From: Tychonema sp. LEGE 06208
Lineage (GTDB): Bacteria > Cyanobacteriota > Cyanobacteriia > Cyanobacteriales > Microcoleaceae
Length of the DNA: 47,595 nt
Assembly (NCBI RefSeq): GCF_015207505.1
Contig: NZ_JADEWT010000039.1
Coordinates: forward strand, 1-47,595
Direction: 5' to 3'
Translations under genes and position numbers: made by a program
Shown: positions 35,682-43,968 of the stretch, piece by piece
Position numbering within the stretch: the first letter of the stretch is position 1
Layout: the number at the start of each line of letters is the position of its first letter
Notes under the pieces: model-generated
The model's database searches: none
What the model was told of the DNA's origin: nothing
The model's input: the letters and a program-made list of their open reading frames with translations, nothing else

Positions 35682-37313
35682 ATGAGCTACTGCGTAAATC
35701 CCGGCTGTCCCAATCCTCAAAATCCTGCTGACTCTATTCTCCAGTGTCAGACGTGCGGCGCGCGGCTATTGCTGCGCGCTCGCTACCGAGTTATTGAACC
35801 TTTGGGACAAGGAGGTTTTGGAGCTACATTTCTGGCAAAAGACATTTCTTTACCCGGTCAACCGAGTTGCGTGGTTAAGCAATTGCGACCCAGCAGTTCG
35901 TCACCGCGAGTTTTAGAAATGGCGCGGGAATTATTCAAGCGAGAAGCGAAAACCCTCGGCCAACTGGGCGACCACCCGCAAGTACCGAGGCTGCTAGATT
36001 ATTTTGAAATCGAGCGGCAATTTTACTTAGTTCAAGAGTATGTTAAAGGCTCGACTTTGAAACAAGAAGTCAAGCAATCAGGGCGTTTTAACGAATCAGA
36101 CGTTAAAAATTTTCTATTAGAAATTCTGTCAGTAGTGCAATACATCCACAGCCAAGGAGTAATTCATAGAGATATTAAGCCGGCAAATATTATTCGCCGC
36201 AGTCAAGATAATCACTTAGTTTTGATTGACTTCGGTGCGGTAAAAGACCAAGTTAACCAAACGCTATTATTAGACCCCGCTGACCAAGGCGCTAACACGA
36301 AATTTTCAGTCGGCACGTTTAGTTTTGCTCCCCCGGAACAAATGGCGCTGCGGCCGATATTTGCCAGCGATATCTACGCCGTGGGAATGACTTGCTTGTA
36401 CTTGCTGACAGCAAAATCGCCCAAGGATTTAGATTTCGATGCCGTAACTGGCGAAATTATTTGGCAGCCCCACGTTCAGTTGAGTCCAAGTTTTTCGCGG
36501 ATTCTTGAGAAAATGCTCAAGCCGCTAGTCGGCCACCGCTTTCAATCTGCAGCAGATGTCATCAAAGCTCTAAATGGGGAACATGAAGATGCTGACCTTT
36601 ACAAGGGTTTAGCAACTGAATTCAACTCCTCTATCCGCACGGTGGAAGAACCGACGATATTTAATGAAGAAGGTTCTTCGTGGTCGTCGCCGAAAAGCAA
36701 AATCAATGAAGATTTGCGAACAAACCACAGTATTCGCGGTAGAACTGCATTCACCCAGTCTGGAAATACGGGGATGCAGCCGAGAGTTTCTCGCAGTCTG
36801 GCAGAGTCCGGCAGAACTTTCGGAACTGCGGCATTTTCCAACAGCAATTCAGCAGTGCCGAAGGTAACGAAAGCTGTTGTTAAGTGGGACAGCAGCAGCT
36901 TGCGAGCGGCATATTTTAAGGGGAAGCGCGATTTTGCTGACTGCGAACTGTCGGGTTTGCAACTGCAAAAAGCGCAGTTAGCGGGGGGGAATTTTTATCA
37001 GGCTAGATTGGTCAAGGCCAATTTGCAAGCAGCGGATTTGTCGGGTGCGAATTTGGGTCATGCGAGGTTAATTAATGCGAATTTGCGATCGGCAAATTTG
37101 ACTGAAGCTTATTGCAGCACTGCTAATTTTGAATGCGCGGATTTTCGAGGTGCTGATTTGACGGGCGCTTATTTGAGTAAGGCGAATTTGCGGGGTGCAA
37201 ATTTGTGCGGCGCGAATCTGACTGACGCTACAGTTAGCGATGAACAACTAGCAATGGCAAAGACAAACTGGTTGACTACTAAGCCGGATGGTAAGCGGGG
37301 TTTTGGATTTTAA
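35682..37313 (+). CDS. spkB: SpkB-like Ser/Thr protein kinase with Cys motif and pentapeptide repeats
   Basis: 543 residues. Seen: an N-terminal four-Cys motif (C4, C9, C22, C25) resembling a zinc ribbon; a Hanks-type kinase at about 35-300 with glycine loop GQGGFG, Lys K66, HRD at 162-164 and DFG at 183-185; a Ser/Thr-rich linker at about 310-400; and a pentapeptide-repeat block at about 405-520 (A(N/D)LxxA pattern). The architecture is that of Synechocystis SpkB. Likely a cytoplasmic kinase with redox- or metal-sensitive N-terminus; substrates unknown. All catalytic motifs are intact. Confidence 0.9.
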   Translation: MSYCVNPGCPNPQNPADSILQCQTCGARLLLRARYRVIEPLGQGGFGATFLAKDISLPGQPSCVVKQLRPSSSSPRVLEMARELFKREAKTLGQLGDHPQVPRLLDYFEIERQFYLVQEYVKGSTLKQEVKQSGRFNESDVKNFLLEILSVVQYIHSQGVIHRDIKPANIIRRSQDNHLVLIDFGAVKDQVNQTLLLDPADQGANTKFSVGTFSFAPPEQMALRPIFASDIYAVGMTCLYLLTAKSPKDLDFDAVTGEIIWQPHVQLSPSFSRILEKMLKPLVGHRFQSAADVIKALNGEHEDADLYKGLATEFNSSIRTVEEPTIFNEEGSSWSSPKSKINEDLRTNHSIRGRTAFTQSGNTGMQPRVSRSLAESGRTFGTAAFSNSNSAVPKVTKAVVKWDSSSLRAAYFKGKRDFADCELSGLQLQKAQLAGGNFYQARLVKANLQAADLSGANLGHARLINANLRSANLTEAYCSTANFECADFRGADLTGAYLSKANLRGANLCGANLTDATVSDEQLAMAKTNWLTTKPDGKRGFGF

Positions 37314-37315
37314 GA

Positions 37316-37447
37316 AGTCATTAGTCATTAGTCATTAGTCATTAGTCATTGGTCATTAGTCATTAGTCATTAGTTAGGGGTCATTAGTCATTAGTTAGGG
37401 GTAATGGGTAATTGGTAATTGGTCATTAGTCATTAGTCATTGGTCAT
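37316..37447. repeat. STRR array (GTCATTA)n
   Basis: Starts three bases after the kinase stop. Mostly GTCATTA with GTCATTG and two TTAGGGGTCATTAG interruptions, then GGTAATTG units. A pyrimidine-rich CTCCCCCTCTCCC tract follows at 37464-37485, with a similar tract at the right end of the window (47572-47589). Confidence 0.85.
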
Positions 37448-37491
37448 TACTAATTTTCCCAATCTCCCCCTCTCCCCCTCTCCCACTCTTG

Positions 37492-38247
37492 TTATCGAAC
37501 TTGGGGAATAACAATGTATCCGTTTGTACGATCGCCCAATACGAGATTCCGCTCGATTCCCCAGTACCACCAGTGCGCGCCGATATAAGCGCACAGCAAG
37601 GCATCTAGCTGGTCTTCTAAGGCTTTGAGGGTGGCTGTGCTGGGGATTTCGGGAAGTTTTGAATCGCCAAGGCTCACAGGCAAGATGCCTGTGCCACAAG
37701 ACAGATTTAGAGAGGGTTCAAGGCTCGGTAAAATATCTATAATATACTGGCAGAGTTTCATCAATTCTAGTTGACGCTCTGCCAGTTTTCCTTTTTTGTA
37801 TTTAATAATTCGCTCTAATTGAAATAGATTGATTGTGGCTGGATGGGGATAAACTTCTATTTGATATCGCCCTAATTTCTTAGCTTCTATGATCGGTGCG
37901 TGGACAAATCCTCTGGCTTCTAAACTGAGGCCAAATTCTACTGTTTTTTGGGCGAAGGGGCGGGAAAGGTTAGCGGGATAGCAGCCTGCGTGGTAGCGCC
38001 CGAAGTGTTTGTGCGTGAGTTTGTCGGCGAGGCGCATTCCTGATGGATTGCTGATGATTGTGGGCGCGTCTACGGCGATGATGGCTGGTTCGGTTGGGGA
38101 GATTTGGGTGTCGATCCAGGTGAGGATGTCGTTGGTTGCTAAGAGGCGATCGCACTCGATTAATTGTAATTGATTGTTTTCCCAATTTAAGCAGCACAAA
38201 CCGCTGGGCCCTGAACTCCAACCTAAATCGATGCCGATAAATTTCAT
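37492..38247 (-). CDS. DUF429 family protein with an in-frame palindromic repeat
   Basis: 251 residues. Seen: an N-terminal FIGIDLGWSSGPSGLCCL and AIIAVDAPTII, giving an RNase H/actin-like beginning with two acidic residues typical of DUF429; a C-terminal LKALEDQLDALLCAYIGAHWWYWG, the conserved D-x-x-D-A motif. Function unknown; a predicted nuclease. Near residue 188 the sequence CGTGILPVSLG is encoded by a dispersed DNA palindrome. Flanking parts keep frame, so the gene is probably functional. Confidence 0.8.
   Translation of the reverse strand: MKFIGIDLGWSSGPSGLCCLNWENNQLQLIECDRLLATNDILTWIDTQISPTEPAIIAVDAPTIISNPSGMRLADKLTHKHFGRYHAGCYPANLSRPFAQKTVEFGLSLEARGFVHAPIIEAKKLGRYQIEVYPHPATINLFQLERIIKYKKGKLAERQLELMKLCQYIIDILPSLEPSLNLSCGTGILPVSLGDSKLPEIPSTATLKALEDQLDALLCAYIGAHWWYWGIERNLVLGDRTNGYIVIPQVR
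37675..37693. repeat. REP-like palindrome inside the DUF429 gene
   Basis: CACAGGCA (37675-37682) and TGCCTGTG (37686-37693) around AGA. Read on the minus strand, it is part of TGTGGCACAGGCATCTTGCC, a repeat I recall as common in filamentous cyanobacteria. Confidence 0.75.
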
Positions 38248-38651
38248 GATATTTTAAACTGAGTTTGGGACGCGGGCTGAGACTAGAAACCCGGTTTTCT
38301 CGAATATCGATCGTTCCTCTGGACAAACTATCGTAGAAACCGGGTTTTCGGTCCATCTGTCAGCCGCGATTATACATAAAAATGTAGCTGTAGATTGGGA
38401 TGCGGCCGTGTCATATCAAATCCCGTAACATTGGAATGATTCAGATATATATTCTCTCCCTCTGTGTACTCTGTGTACTAATAAGGTTAAATCATTCCGA
38501 TGCAAGCGAAAACGATATTAGAACTCTTGCAAAAATCCAAAGCACCCCACCCCAACCCTCGCCTCCCGCGGGGAGGGAGCAAGATGATTCTTGTTTCTCC
38601 CCGCGGGAGGGGGGACTAAGGGGGGTAAATTTGACTTGTGCAAGAGGTCTA
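38248..38651. other. 404-base spacer made largely of repeats
   Basis: Contains two copies of AGAAACC(C)GGTTTT (38285-38299 and 38334-38348), then two abutting mini-elements (38413-38518 and 38517-38653). No gene. Confidence 0.65.
38413..38518. mobile_element. MITE-like element, divergent copy C
   Basis: Begins ATATCAAATCCCGTAACATT and ends GATAT. Internal inverted arms CATTGGAATGATT (38429-38441) and AATCATTCCGATG (38490-38502). The ATATCAAATC...CATYGGAAT end resembles the reversed right end of copy B. Confidence 0.55.
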
Positions 38652-38653
38652 TT
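38517..38653. mobile_element. Mini-element with AATAGACCTCTTGCA-type termini (137 bases)
   Basis: Imperfect terminal inverted repeats ATTAGAACTCTTGCA (38517-38531) and TGCAAGAGGTCTATT (38639-38653), 12 of 15 matching. A perfect internal stem pairs CCTCCCGCGGGGA (38562-38574) with TCCCCGCGGGAGG (38598-38610). A solo copy of the terminus is at 23871-23885. Confidence 0.65.
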
Positions 38654-39239
38654 ACACTCTCGCCCACAAAGCCAATCCGCCGCCCCTTCCCCTCGCGGCA
38701 ATTATCCCATCTTCTATTAAAAAATATGTAAAAAAAGCCTGATTCCCCACACTCAAACTAAAAAATTCCGCCTCCCGCGATTCACCAGCGCGAATAAATC
38801 CTTGATACAGAGTTTTACCCAACAATTTCACGGTAATTCTGGTAAAATCAAAAGCTAAAATATTCTTATTTACCAAAAACTTAGTCGGCCCGGAAAGAGT
38901 TAGTTCGATCGCCCCAACTCGCACCGAATTCTCTACTTTGCCCGTTTCTCCAAGCGTTTCCCCATCCGCAACAGGTTCTAGGGAGTAAGCAATTTGGATT
39001 TTTGCCACCCACTCAGGAATGTAACGTCCCGCACCTAACACAATTCCTGCTTTTTGTCGAGTCTTTTTTGTGCCGGTGATAAAGCACAGGCGCCAATTGC
39101 CGGTTAATTGCTCGAAAGAATAGCGAATTTTATTTTTTTTGGCGTTTTTCTCGGCTTCTAGGAGGGCGGCGACTACGGCGGCGGGAGATGGTTTGGAATT
39201 GGATTTAGCGGCTTGTTCTAGAATTGATATGTTTTCCAT
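38652..39239 (-). CDS. Plastid-lipid-associated protein (PAP)/fibrillin family
   Basis: 195 residues. Seen: the N-terminal region with QLTGNWRLCFITGTKKTRQKAG, and IPEWVAKIQIAYSLEP; a lipocalin-like beta series (GAIELTLSGPTKFL...ILAFDFTRITVKLLG); and an end typical of cyanobacterial fibrillins, ..FFTYFLIEDGIIAARGRGGGLALWARV. Likely associated with thylakoid membranes or lipids and photoprotection, inferred from the family. Its TAA stop overlaps the terminus of the adjoining mini-element. Confidence 0.72.
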   Translation of the reverse strand: MENISILEQAAKSNSKPSPAAVVAALLEAEKNAKKNKIRYSFEQLTGNWRLCFITGTKKTRQKAGIVLGAGRYIPEWVAKIQIAYSLEPVADGETLGETGKVENSVRVGAIELTLSGPTKFLVNKNILAFDFTRITVKLLGKTLYQGFIRAGESREAEFFSLSVGNQAFFTYFLIEDGIIAARGRGGGLALWARV

Positions 39240-39555
39240 TTAATAATATACAAATCAGTATTTTGAAGGCAATATCAATTCCGGTTGCACTCAGACATGA
39301 TGTTAACAGTTAACAGTTAACAGTTAACAGTTAACAGTGAATTTACTATTCCGATGCTAACCGATTTGATATAATATCTGAGTCTAGCCGATCCTCGCAT
39401 CTTCCGAATCGTTGCAGGCATTTTGAATGGTTGTTGTGCTGGGCCGATCGCGCAAAAGGCGTTATACCCTAGACTGTTGACAGTTTGTCTGTTGGGTGTT
39501 GTACTAATTATCTCGCCGCGCTAAACTACTGCAAAGTGCGGGGAATATTTAAATT
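39240..39555. other. 316-base spacer upstream of the NACHT gene
   Basis: Holds mini-element copy B (39272-39372). The remainder (39373-39555) should contain the NACHT operon promoter; I see no clear -10/-35 pair and no gene. Confidence 0.6.
39272..39372. mobile_element. MITE-like element, copy B (101 bases)
   Basis: Ends ATATCAATTCCGGTTGCA and (reversed) ATATCAAATCGGTTAGCA form imperfect terminal inverted repeats. It contains five GTTAACA heptamers where copy A has four. The core GTGAATTTACTATTCCGATG is identical to copy A. Confidence 0.8.
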
Positions 39556-39762
39556 ATGCCGTTAGTAGATTTAGCTAATACTAAAGTTCGGGTAGTTGGA
39601 TGCAGTGCGGTGATGGCTGTGGGGCAGCTTATTTCTAATGCGATCGCCAATCCGGAAACTTAAGCAGCAGCGGGTATTATCGGCGGCCCGATCGCCCTTG
39701 GGGGAGTTTCTATCTTAGCTGCGATCGCTGGTGGTATTGCGGGGAATATCGCGGCGAATGAC
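39556..39762 (+). pseudogene. Glycine-rich N-terminus of the NACHT protein, cut by an in-frame TAA
   Basis: ATG 39556 opens MPLVDLANTKVRVVG..., in the same frame as the NACHT gene, with one stop (TAA 39661-39663, codon 36). After it the frame continues AAAGIIGGPIALGGVSILAA and GGIAGNIAAND straight into the ATPase. The hydrophobic Gly-x-x-x-Gly run looks like a membrane-active or glycine-zipper segment. There is no ATG between the stop and 39775. A nonsense mutation or a sequencing error would both explain it. Confidence 0.75.
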
Positions 39763-41610
39763 TTGGGAAATCGGATGGCGGAAAAATTGGGGGAAAATCC
39801 GAGGATTCTGGATAATCACGATTTGATTAAGGCGGCGGGTGAGGCGATCGGCTATATTCTCAAGGATGTGGCGAAGTCGGATGAGTTAATTGCGATCGCC
39901 GAAACCGAACAATTGACCTATCCAGAACAGGATTTAAATAAATTAGCCGACAAAACTCCTGAATACTGGCTGGACATTAACACGAATACAGCCGACTTGT
40001 CAAGGGGTTTGCAGATTTCGGAAGACCAGCTAACCAAGATTTTTTCTGCAGATGTTGAAGAGTTCGATCGAGTTACCGGATTGACACCGGAAGATTGGGC
40101 AAGTTTCCTGCAGGAATTCGCCCGCAGCGAGGGGAAATCCTTTGATGCGGCAATTGTGGATTTTGTGGCGCAAAGACTCTACGAAACATTCCCCAAGGCG
40201 TACCGCGAAGTGCTCCAACAAGATGCGGCGAAGGGAGGAGAAAAGTTTGCCGCGATGCTGTTGAATTTGCACCAAATTGCTTTGGCGGAGCTCAAGGATT
40301 TGGGGCTGCAAAATCGGGAAATTCTCGACAAGTTGGAGAGTGTGGCGACTCGCGAACATATTTGTCAGGTGATGGCGAGATTGGATGCGATGGAAATTGG
40401 TATCCGGGATGATTTGGCGCAGATTCGGAACTTGCTGGAAAGATATATCGATCCTACTGCACCCGGTTTGCCGATTCCCGTTAAGTCAGAGACGATTATT
40501 CGGGACAGAATTAAAGACTTTACCGGTCGGAGATTTGTGTTTGAAGCAATTAACGAGTTTCTTAATACACAACAGAAAGGCTATTTTGTTTTGGAGGCGG
40601 AACCTGGTGTCGGGAAAAGCGCGATTATGGCTGCTTGTGTGGTGTCCCTGAATCGACGCTGCATTACTCATTTCAACTCGCAACCGAACGGGATTGTCAG
40701 CGCTGAAACTTTTTGGGAAAATGCTTGCACTCAGTTAATTGAGGGTTTTCACCTCAAACATAAATATCCGCGAATACCGAAAAATGCCCTGAAAAATAAC
40801 AGCTTTCTAGGCGAGTTGCTGAAGGAAATTAGCGCTAATCCGAGCACAGATAGAAAAATAATTTTTGTGGTGGATGCGCTGGATGAAGTTGATTTGACGT
40901 TGCAAATTAGCGGCAGCAATGTTTCGTATTTGCCTAATGATTTGCCCGATAACGTTTATTTTATTGTTTCCAAGCGACCGAAATTCCTGCCAATGCCGGC
41001 AGCTAACAAGACTGTTTTTGATTTGATGCAGTACGATGCAGAAAGTCTGGAAGATGTCAAGGCTTATCTGGCAAAACGCACGGAGAGAAGCGAGTTAATT
41101 CAGGATTGGATTACAGCTCGAAATTTGCAGCGGGAACAGTTTGTGGCGGCGGTAGCTGAGAAAAGTGAAAAGAAATTTATCTATCTCCGCTACATTCTGG
41201 ATGAAATTGAAGGCGGTACTTATAATGATGTGAATTTAAAAGATTTACCAGCGGGTTTGCAGGAATATTATCAAAAACACTGGGGACAGATGATTGGTCA
41301 GGAAGACGATCCTCTGCTGGAATTGAAAGTTAAGATTATCTACGTGCTGTCGAAAGCTCACGAAGCTGTTTCTCGCCGCTGGATAGCAAAAGCCGTTGGC
41401 GAGACGGAGTTTAAAGTACAGCAGGTATTAAAGAAATGGGATTCTTTTTTGCGACAGGAACAGATCAACGGGGAAATTCGCTACAACATTTATCACAACT
41501 CCTTTCGCGAGTTTCTGGAAAAAGATGAAACCGTGCAATCTGCTGGGGTGAATGTGGAAGAACTTAACCGCCAAAGCATTAATAATAGGTTGGAAGGAGC
41601 GCCGATATGA
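39763..41610 (+). CDS. NACHT/STAND-type NTPase (NLR-like sensor ATPase)
   Basis: 615 codons open after the nonsense codon; the first codon is TTG and the first ATG is 39775, so the natural start is probably 39556. Seen: a helical region at about 1-240; P-loop EAEPGVGKSAI (K285); Walker B IIFVVDALDE (D371, D374, E375); a sensor-like YFIVSKRP; and a winged-helix-like C-terminal part (LPAGLQEYYQKHWGQM...YHNSFREFLEKDE). Such ATPases oligomerise when an attached sensor region binds its trigger. The sensor here is on the next gene, overlapping by ATGA (41607-41610). A role in immunity or programmed death is inference from the family. Confidence 0.88.
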   Translation: MGNRMAEKLGENPRILDNHDLIKAAGEAIGYILKDVAKSDELIAIAETEQLTYPEQDLNKLADKTPEYWLDINTNTADLSRGLQISEDQLTKIFSADVEEFDRVTGLTPEDWASFLQEFARSEGKSFDAAIVDFVAQRLYETFPKAYREVLQQDAAKGGEKFAAMLLNLHQIALAELKDLGLQNREILDKLESVATREHICQVMARLDAMEIGIRDDLAQIRNLLERYIDPTAPGLPIPVKSETIIRDRIKDFTGRRFVFEAINEFLNTQQKGYFVLEAEPGVGKSAIMAACVVSLNRRCITHFNSQPNGIVSAETFWENACTQLIEGFHLKHKYPRIPKNALKNNSFLGELLKEISANPSTDRKIIFVVDALDEVDLTLQISGSNVSYLPNDLPDNVYFIVSKRPKFLPMPAANKTVFDLMQYDAESLEDVKAYLAKRTERSELIQDWITARNLQREQFVAAVAEKSEKKFIYLRYILDEIEGGTYNDVNLKDLPAGLQEYYQKHWGQMIGQEDDPLLELKVKIIYVLSKAHEAVSRRWIAKAVGETEFKVQQVLKKWDSFLRQEQINGEIRYNIYHNSFREFLEKDETVQSAGVNVEELNRQSINNRLEGAPI

Positions 41611-43919
41611 GCAAATTAGGTGTGTGGTTGGCGCAGCAGAGTCAAGGTGATAGGGAATATTTTTTGAAATATCAACCCAGGGATTTCGTTCAGGTGTTGA
41701 AGGATTTTAATCGTTATTGCGTTTGGTTGACGGATTTCGGTTTTATTGAGACGAAACTGGAATTTTTGGGGGTACAAGCGCTAATTGATGATTACGATTT
41801 GGCGAGAAGTTCTGATGTGCTGCTTTCGGATGAGCAAAGTCAAAGTCTGAGATTGATTCAAGGGGCAGTTCGTAAGTCGGCACACGTTTTGGATCGGGAT
41901 AAAACACAGCTTGCAGGGCAGTTGTTGGGGAGATTACTACCTTATGAAGTGACTAGAGTTATAGATGAATCTAAGTATTTTTGGGAGTATTTACCATTGA
42001 TTGGTAGGTTTGCTCCCCGTAAACCGATCAAAAAAGTGACGGAAAAACTCTTGTTTTCTGATGATATTCAAGCCATTCTGGAACAAGCAAAGGAGTGGAA
42101 AGATCGTCCTTGGTTGCGACCTTTGAAGGCTAATTTAGAGCGACCGGGTGAAGGTGCGCTGCGGACGCTTGCTGGTCATAGTGAGGCGGTACGTGCAGTG
42201 GCGATCGCACCAGACGGAAAAACCGCGATTTCCGCTTCATGGGATAAAACCCTGAAAATCTGGGACACCGAGACAGGGCGGGAACTGAAAACTCTCACGG
42301 GTCATAGTAACTTGGTAAATGCAGTGGCGATCGCACCAGACGGCCTCACGGCGATTTCCGCTTCAAGGGATAAAACCCTGAAAATCTGGGACACCGAGAC
42401 AGGTTCAGAACTGAAAACTCTCACGGGTCATAGTTCCGGGGTAACAGCAGTGGCGATCGCACCAGACGGTAAAACAGCGATTTCCGCTTCATGGGATAAA
42501 ACCCTGAAAATCTGGGACACCGAGACAGGGCGGGAACTGAAAACTCTCACGGGTCATAGTAACTTGGTAAATGCAGTGGCGATCGCACCAGACGGTAAAA
42601 CAGCGATTTCCGCTTCAAGGGATGAAACCCTGAAAATCTGGGACATCGAGACAGGGCGGGAACTGAAAACTCTCACGGGTCATAGTGACTCGGTAAATGC
42701 AGTGGCGATCGCACTCCTCGGCAAAACCGCGATTTCCGCTTCCGACGATAAAACCCTGAAAATCTGGGACATCGAGACAGGGCGGGAACTGAAAACTCTC
42801 ACGGGTCATAGTGACTCGGTAAAAGCAGTGGCGATCGCACCACACGGATTCACAGCGATTTCCGCTTCCGACGATAAAACCCTGAAAATCTGGGACACCG
42901 AGACAGGGCGGGAACTGAAAACTCTCACGGGTCATAGTGAGGCGGTAAATGCAGTGGCGATCGCACCAGACGGCCTCACGGTGATTTCCGCTTCCTGGGA
43001 TCCTACCCTGAAAATCTGGGACACCGAGACAGGGCGGGAACTGAAAACTCTCACGGGTCATAGTGAGGCGGTAAATGCAGTGGCGATCGCACCAGACGGC
43101 TTCACGGCGATTTCCGCTTCCAAGGATAAAACCCTGAAAATCTGGGACACCGAGACAGGGCGGGAACTGAAAACTCTCACGGGTCATAGTTTAGGTGTAT
43201 ATGCAGTGGCGATCGCACCAGACGGCCTCACGGCGATTTCCGCTTCCTGGGATACCCTGAAAATCTGGGACACCGAGACAGGGCGGGAACTGAAAACTCT
43301 CACGGGTCATAGTGACTCGGTAAAAGCAGTGGCGATCGCACCAGACGGCCTCACGGCGATTTCCGCTTCCTGGGATACCCTGAAAATCTGGGACACCGAG
43401 ACAGGGCGGGAACTGAAAACTCTCACGGGTCATAGGGCGGTAACAGCAGTGGCGATCGCACCCGACGGCCTCACGGCGATTTCCGCTTCAGAGGATCATA
43501 CCCTGAAAATCTGGGACACCGAGACAGGTTCAGAACTGAAAACTCTCACGGGTCATAGTTCCGTGGTAACAGCAGTGGCGATCGCACCAGACGGCCTCAC
43601 GGCGATTTCCGCTTCCTGGGATTGTACCCTGAAAATCTGGGACACCGAGACAGGGCGGGAACTGAAAACTCTCACGGGTCATAGTAACTGGGTATATGCA
43701 GTGGCGATCGCACCAGACGGAAAAACAGCGATTTCCCCTTCCGACGATAAAACCCTGAAAATCTGGGATTTGCTCACAGGTAAAGAGGTTGCTAGTTTCA
43801 GCGGAGATAGTGCATTTAGAGGCTGTGCTTTTGCGCCTGATGGGGTTACAGTTGTAGCGGGGGATGATTTGGGCCGGGTGCATTTCCTGCGTTTGGAGAG
43901 AGTTAGCGACGGGCGATAA
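41607..43919 (+). CDS. WD40-repeat protein, sensor half of a split NACHT-WD40 pair
   Basis: 770 residues. Residues 1-184 are helical and resemble the linker between NB-ARC/NACHT and WD40 parts in cyanobacterial NLR-like proteins (FGFIETKLEFLGVQALIDDYDL; LRLIQGAVRKSAHVL). Thirteen WD40 units of 42 residues (three of 41) begin at L185, with consensus LKTLTGHS..V.AVAIAPDG.TAISAS.D.TLKIWDTETGRE. A degenerate 14th starts at V728. Fourteen blades fit two seven-bladed propellers. Starts by ATGA overlap with the NACHT gene, so synthesis is probably coupled. Each unit carries a GCGATCGC octamer. Confidence 0.93.
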   Translation: MSKLGVWLAQQSQGDREYFLKYQPRDFVQVLKDFNRYCVWLTDFGFIETKLEFLGVQALIDDYDLARSSDVLLSDEQSQSLRLIQGAVRKSAHVLDRDKTQLAGQLLGRLLPYEVTRVIDESKYFWEYLPLIGRFAPRKPIKKVTEKLLFSDDIQAILEQAKEWKDRPWLRPLKANLERPGEGALRTLAGHSEAVRAVAIAPDGKTAISASWDKTLKIWDTETGRELKTLTGHSNLVNAVAIAPDGLTAISASRDKTLKIWDTETGSELKTLTGHSSGVTAVAIAPDGKTAISASWDKTLKIWDTETGRELKTLTGHSNLVNAVAIAPDGKTAISASRDETLKIWDIETGRELKTLTGHSDSVNAVAIALLGKTAISASDDKTLKIWDIETGRELKTLTGHSDSVKAVAIAPHGFTAISASDDKTLKIWDTETGRELKTLTGHSEAVNAVAIAPDGLTVISASWDPTLKIWDTETGRELKTLTGHSEAVNAVAIAPDGFTAISASKDKTLKIWDTETGRELKTLTGHSLGVYAVAIAPDGLTAISASWDTLKIWDTETGRELKTLTGHSDSVKAVAIAPDGLTAISASWDTLKIWDTETGRELKTLTGHRAVTAVAIAPDGLTAISASEDHTLKIWDTETGSELKTLTGHSSVVTAVAIAPDGLTAISASWDCTLKIWDTETGRELKTLTGHSNWVYAVAIAPDGKTAISPSDDKTLKIWDLLTGKEVASFSGDSAFRGCAFAPDGVTVVAGDDLGRVHFLRLERVSDGR
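42159..43787 (+). repeat. Thirteen near-identical 126-base direct repeats (WD40 units)
   Basis: Ten units of 126 bases and three of 123. All length changes are single-codon losses that keep frame (GAT ACC CTG for GAT AAA ACC CTG in units 9 and 10; one codon after GGTCAT in unit 11). Nucleotide identity between units is very high, including synonymous sites. Confidence 0.95.
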
Positions 43920-43968
43920 TCGGATTTTTGGGTCGATTCTGGCGATCTAATACCCGGCGGTTAGAAAT

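Noticed and set aside
37433-37699. 88-codon minus-strand frame at the 3' end of the DUF429 gene
   Set aside because: Runs through STRR and the DUF429 gene in another frame; no independent support.
42615-43883. Long minus-strand frames of up to 190 residues antisense to the WD40 gene
   Set aside because: They arise because a 126-base unit repeated in frame keeps the opposite frame open too. The peptides are perfect repeats with no ribosome site or family resemblance.
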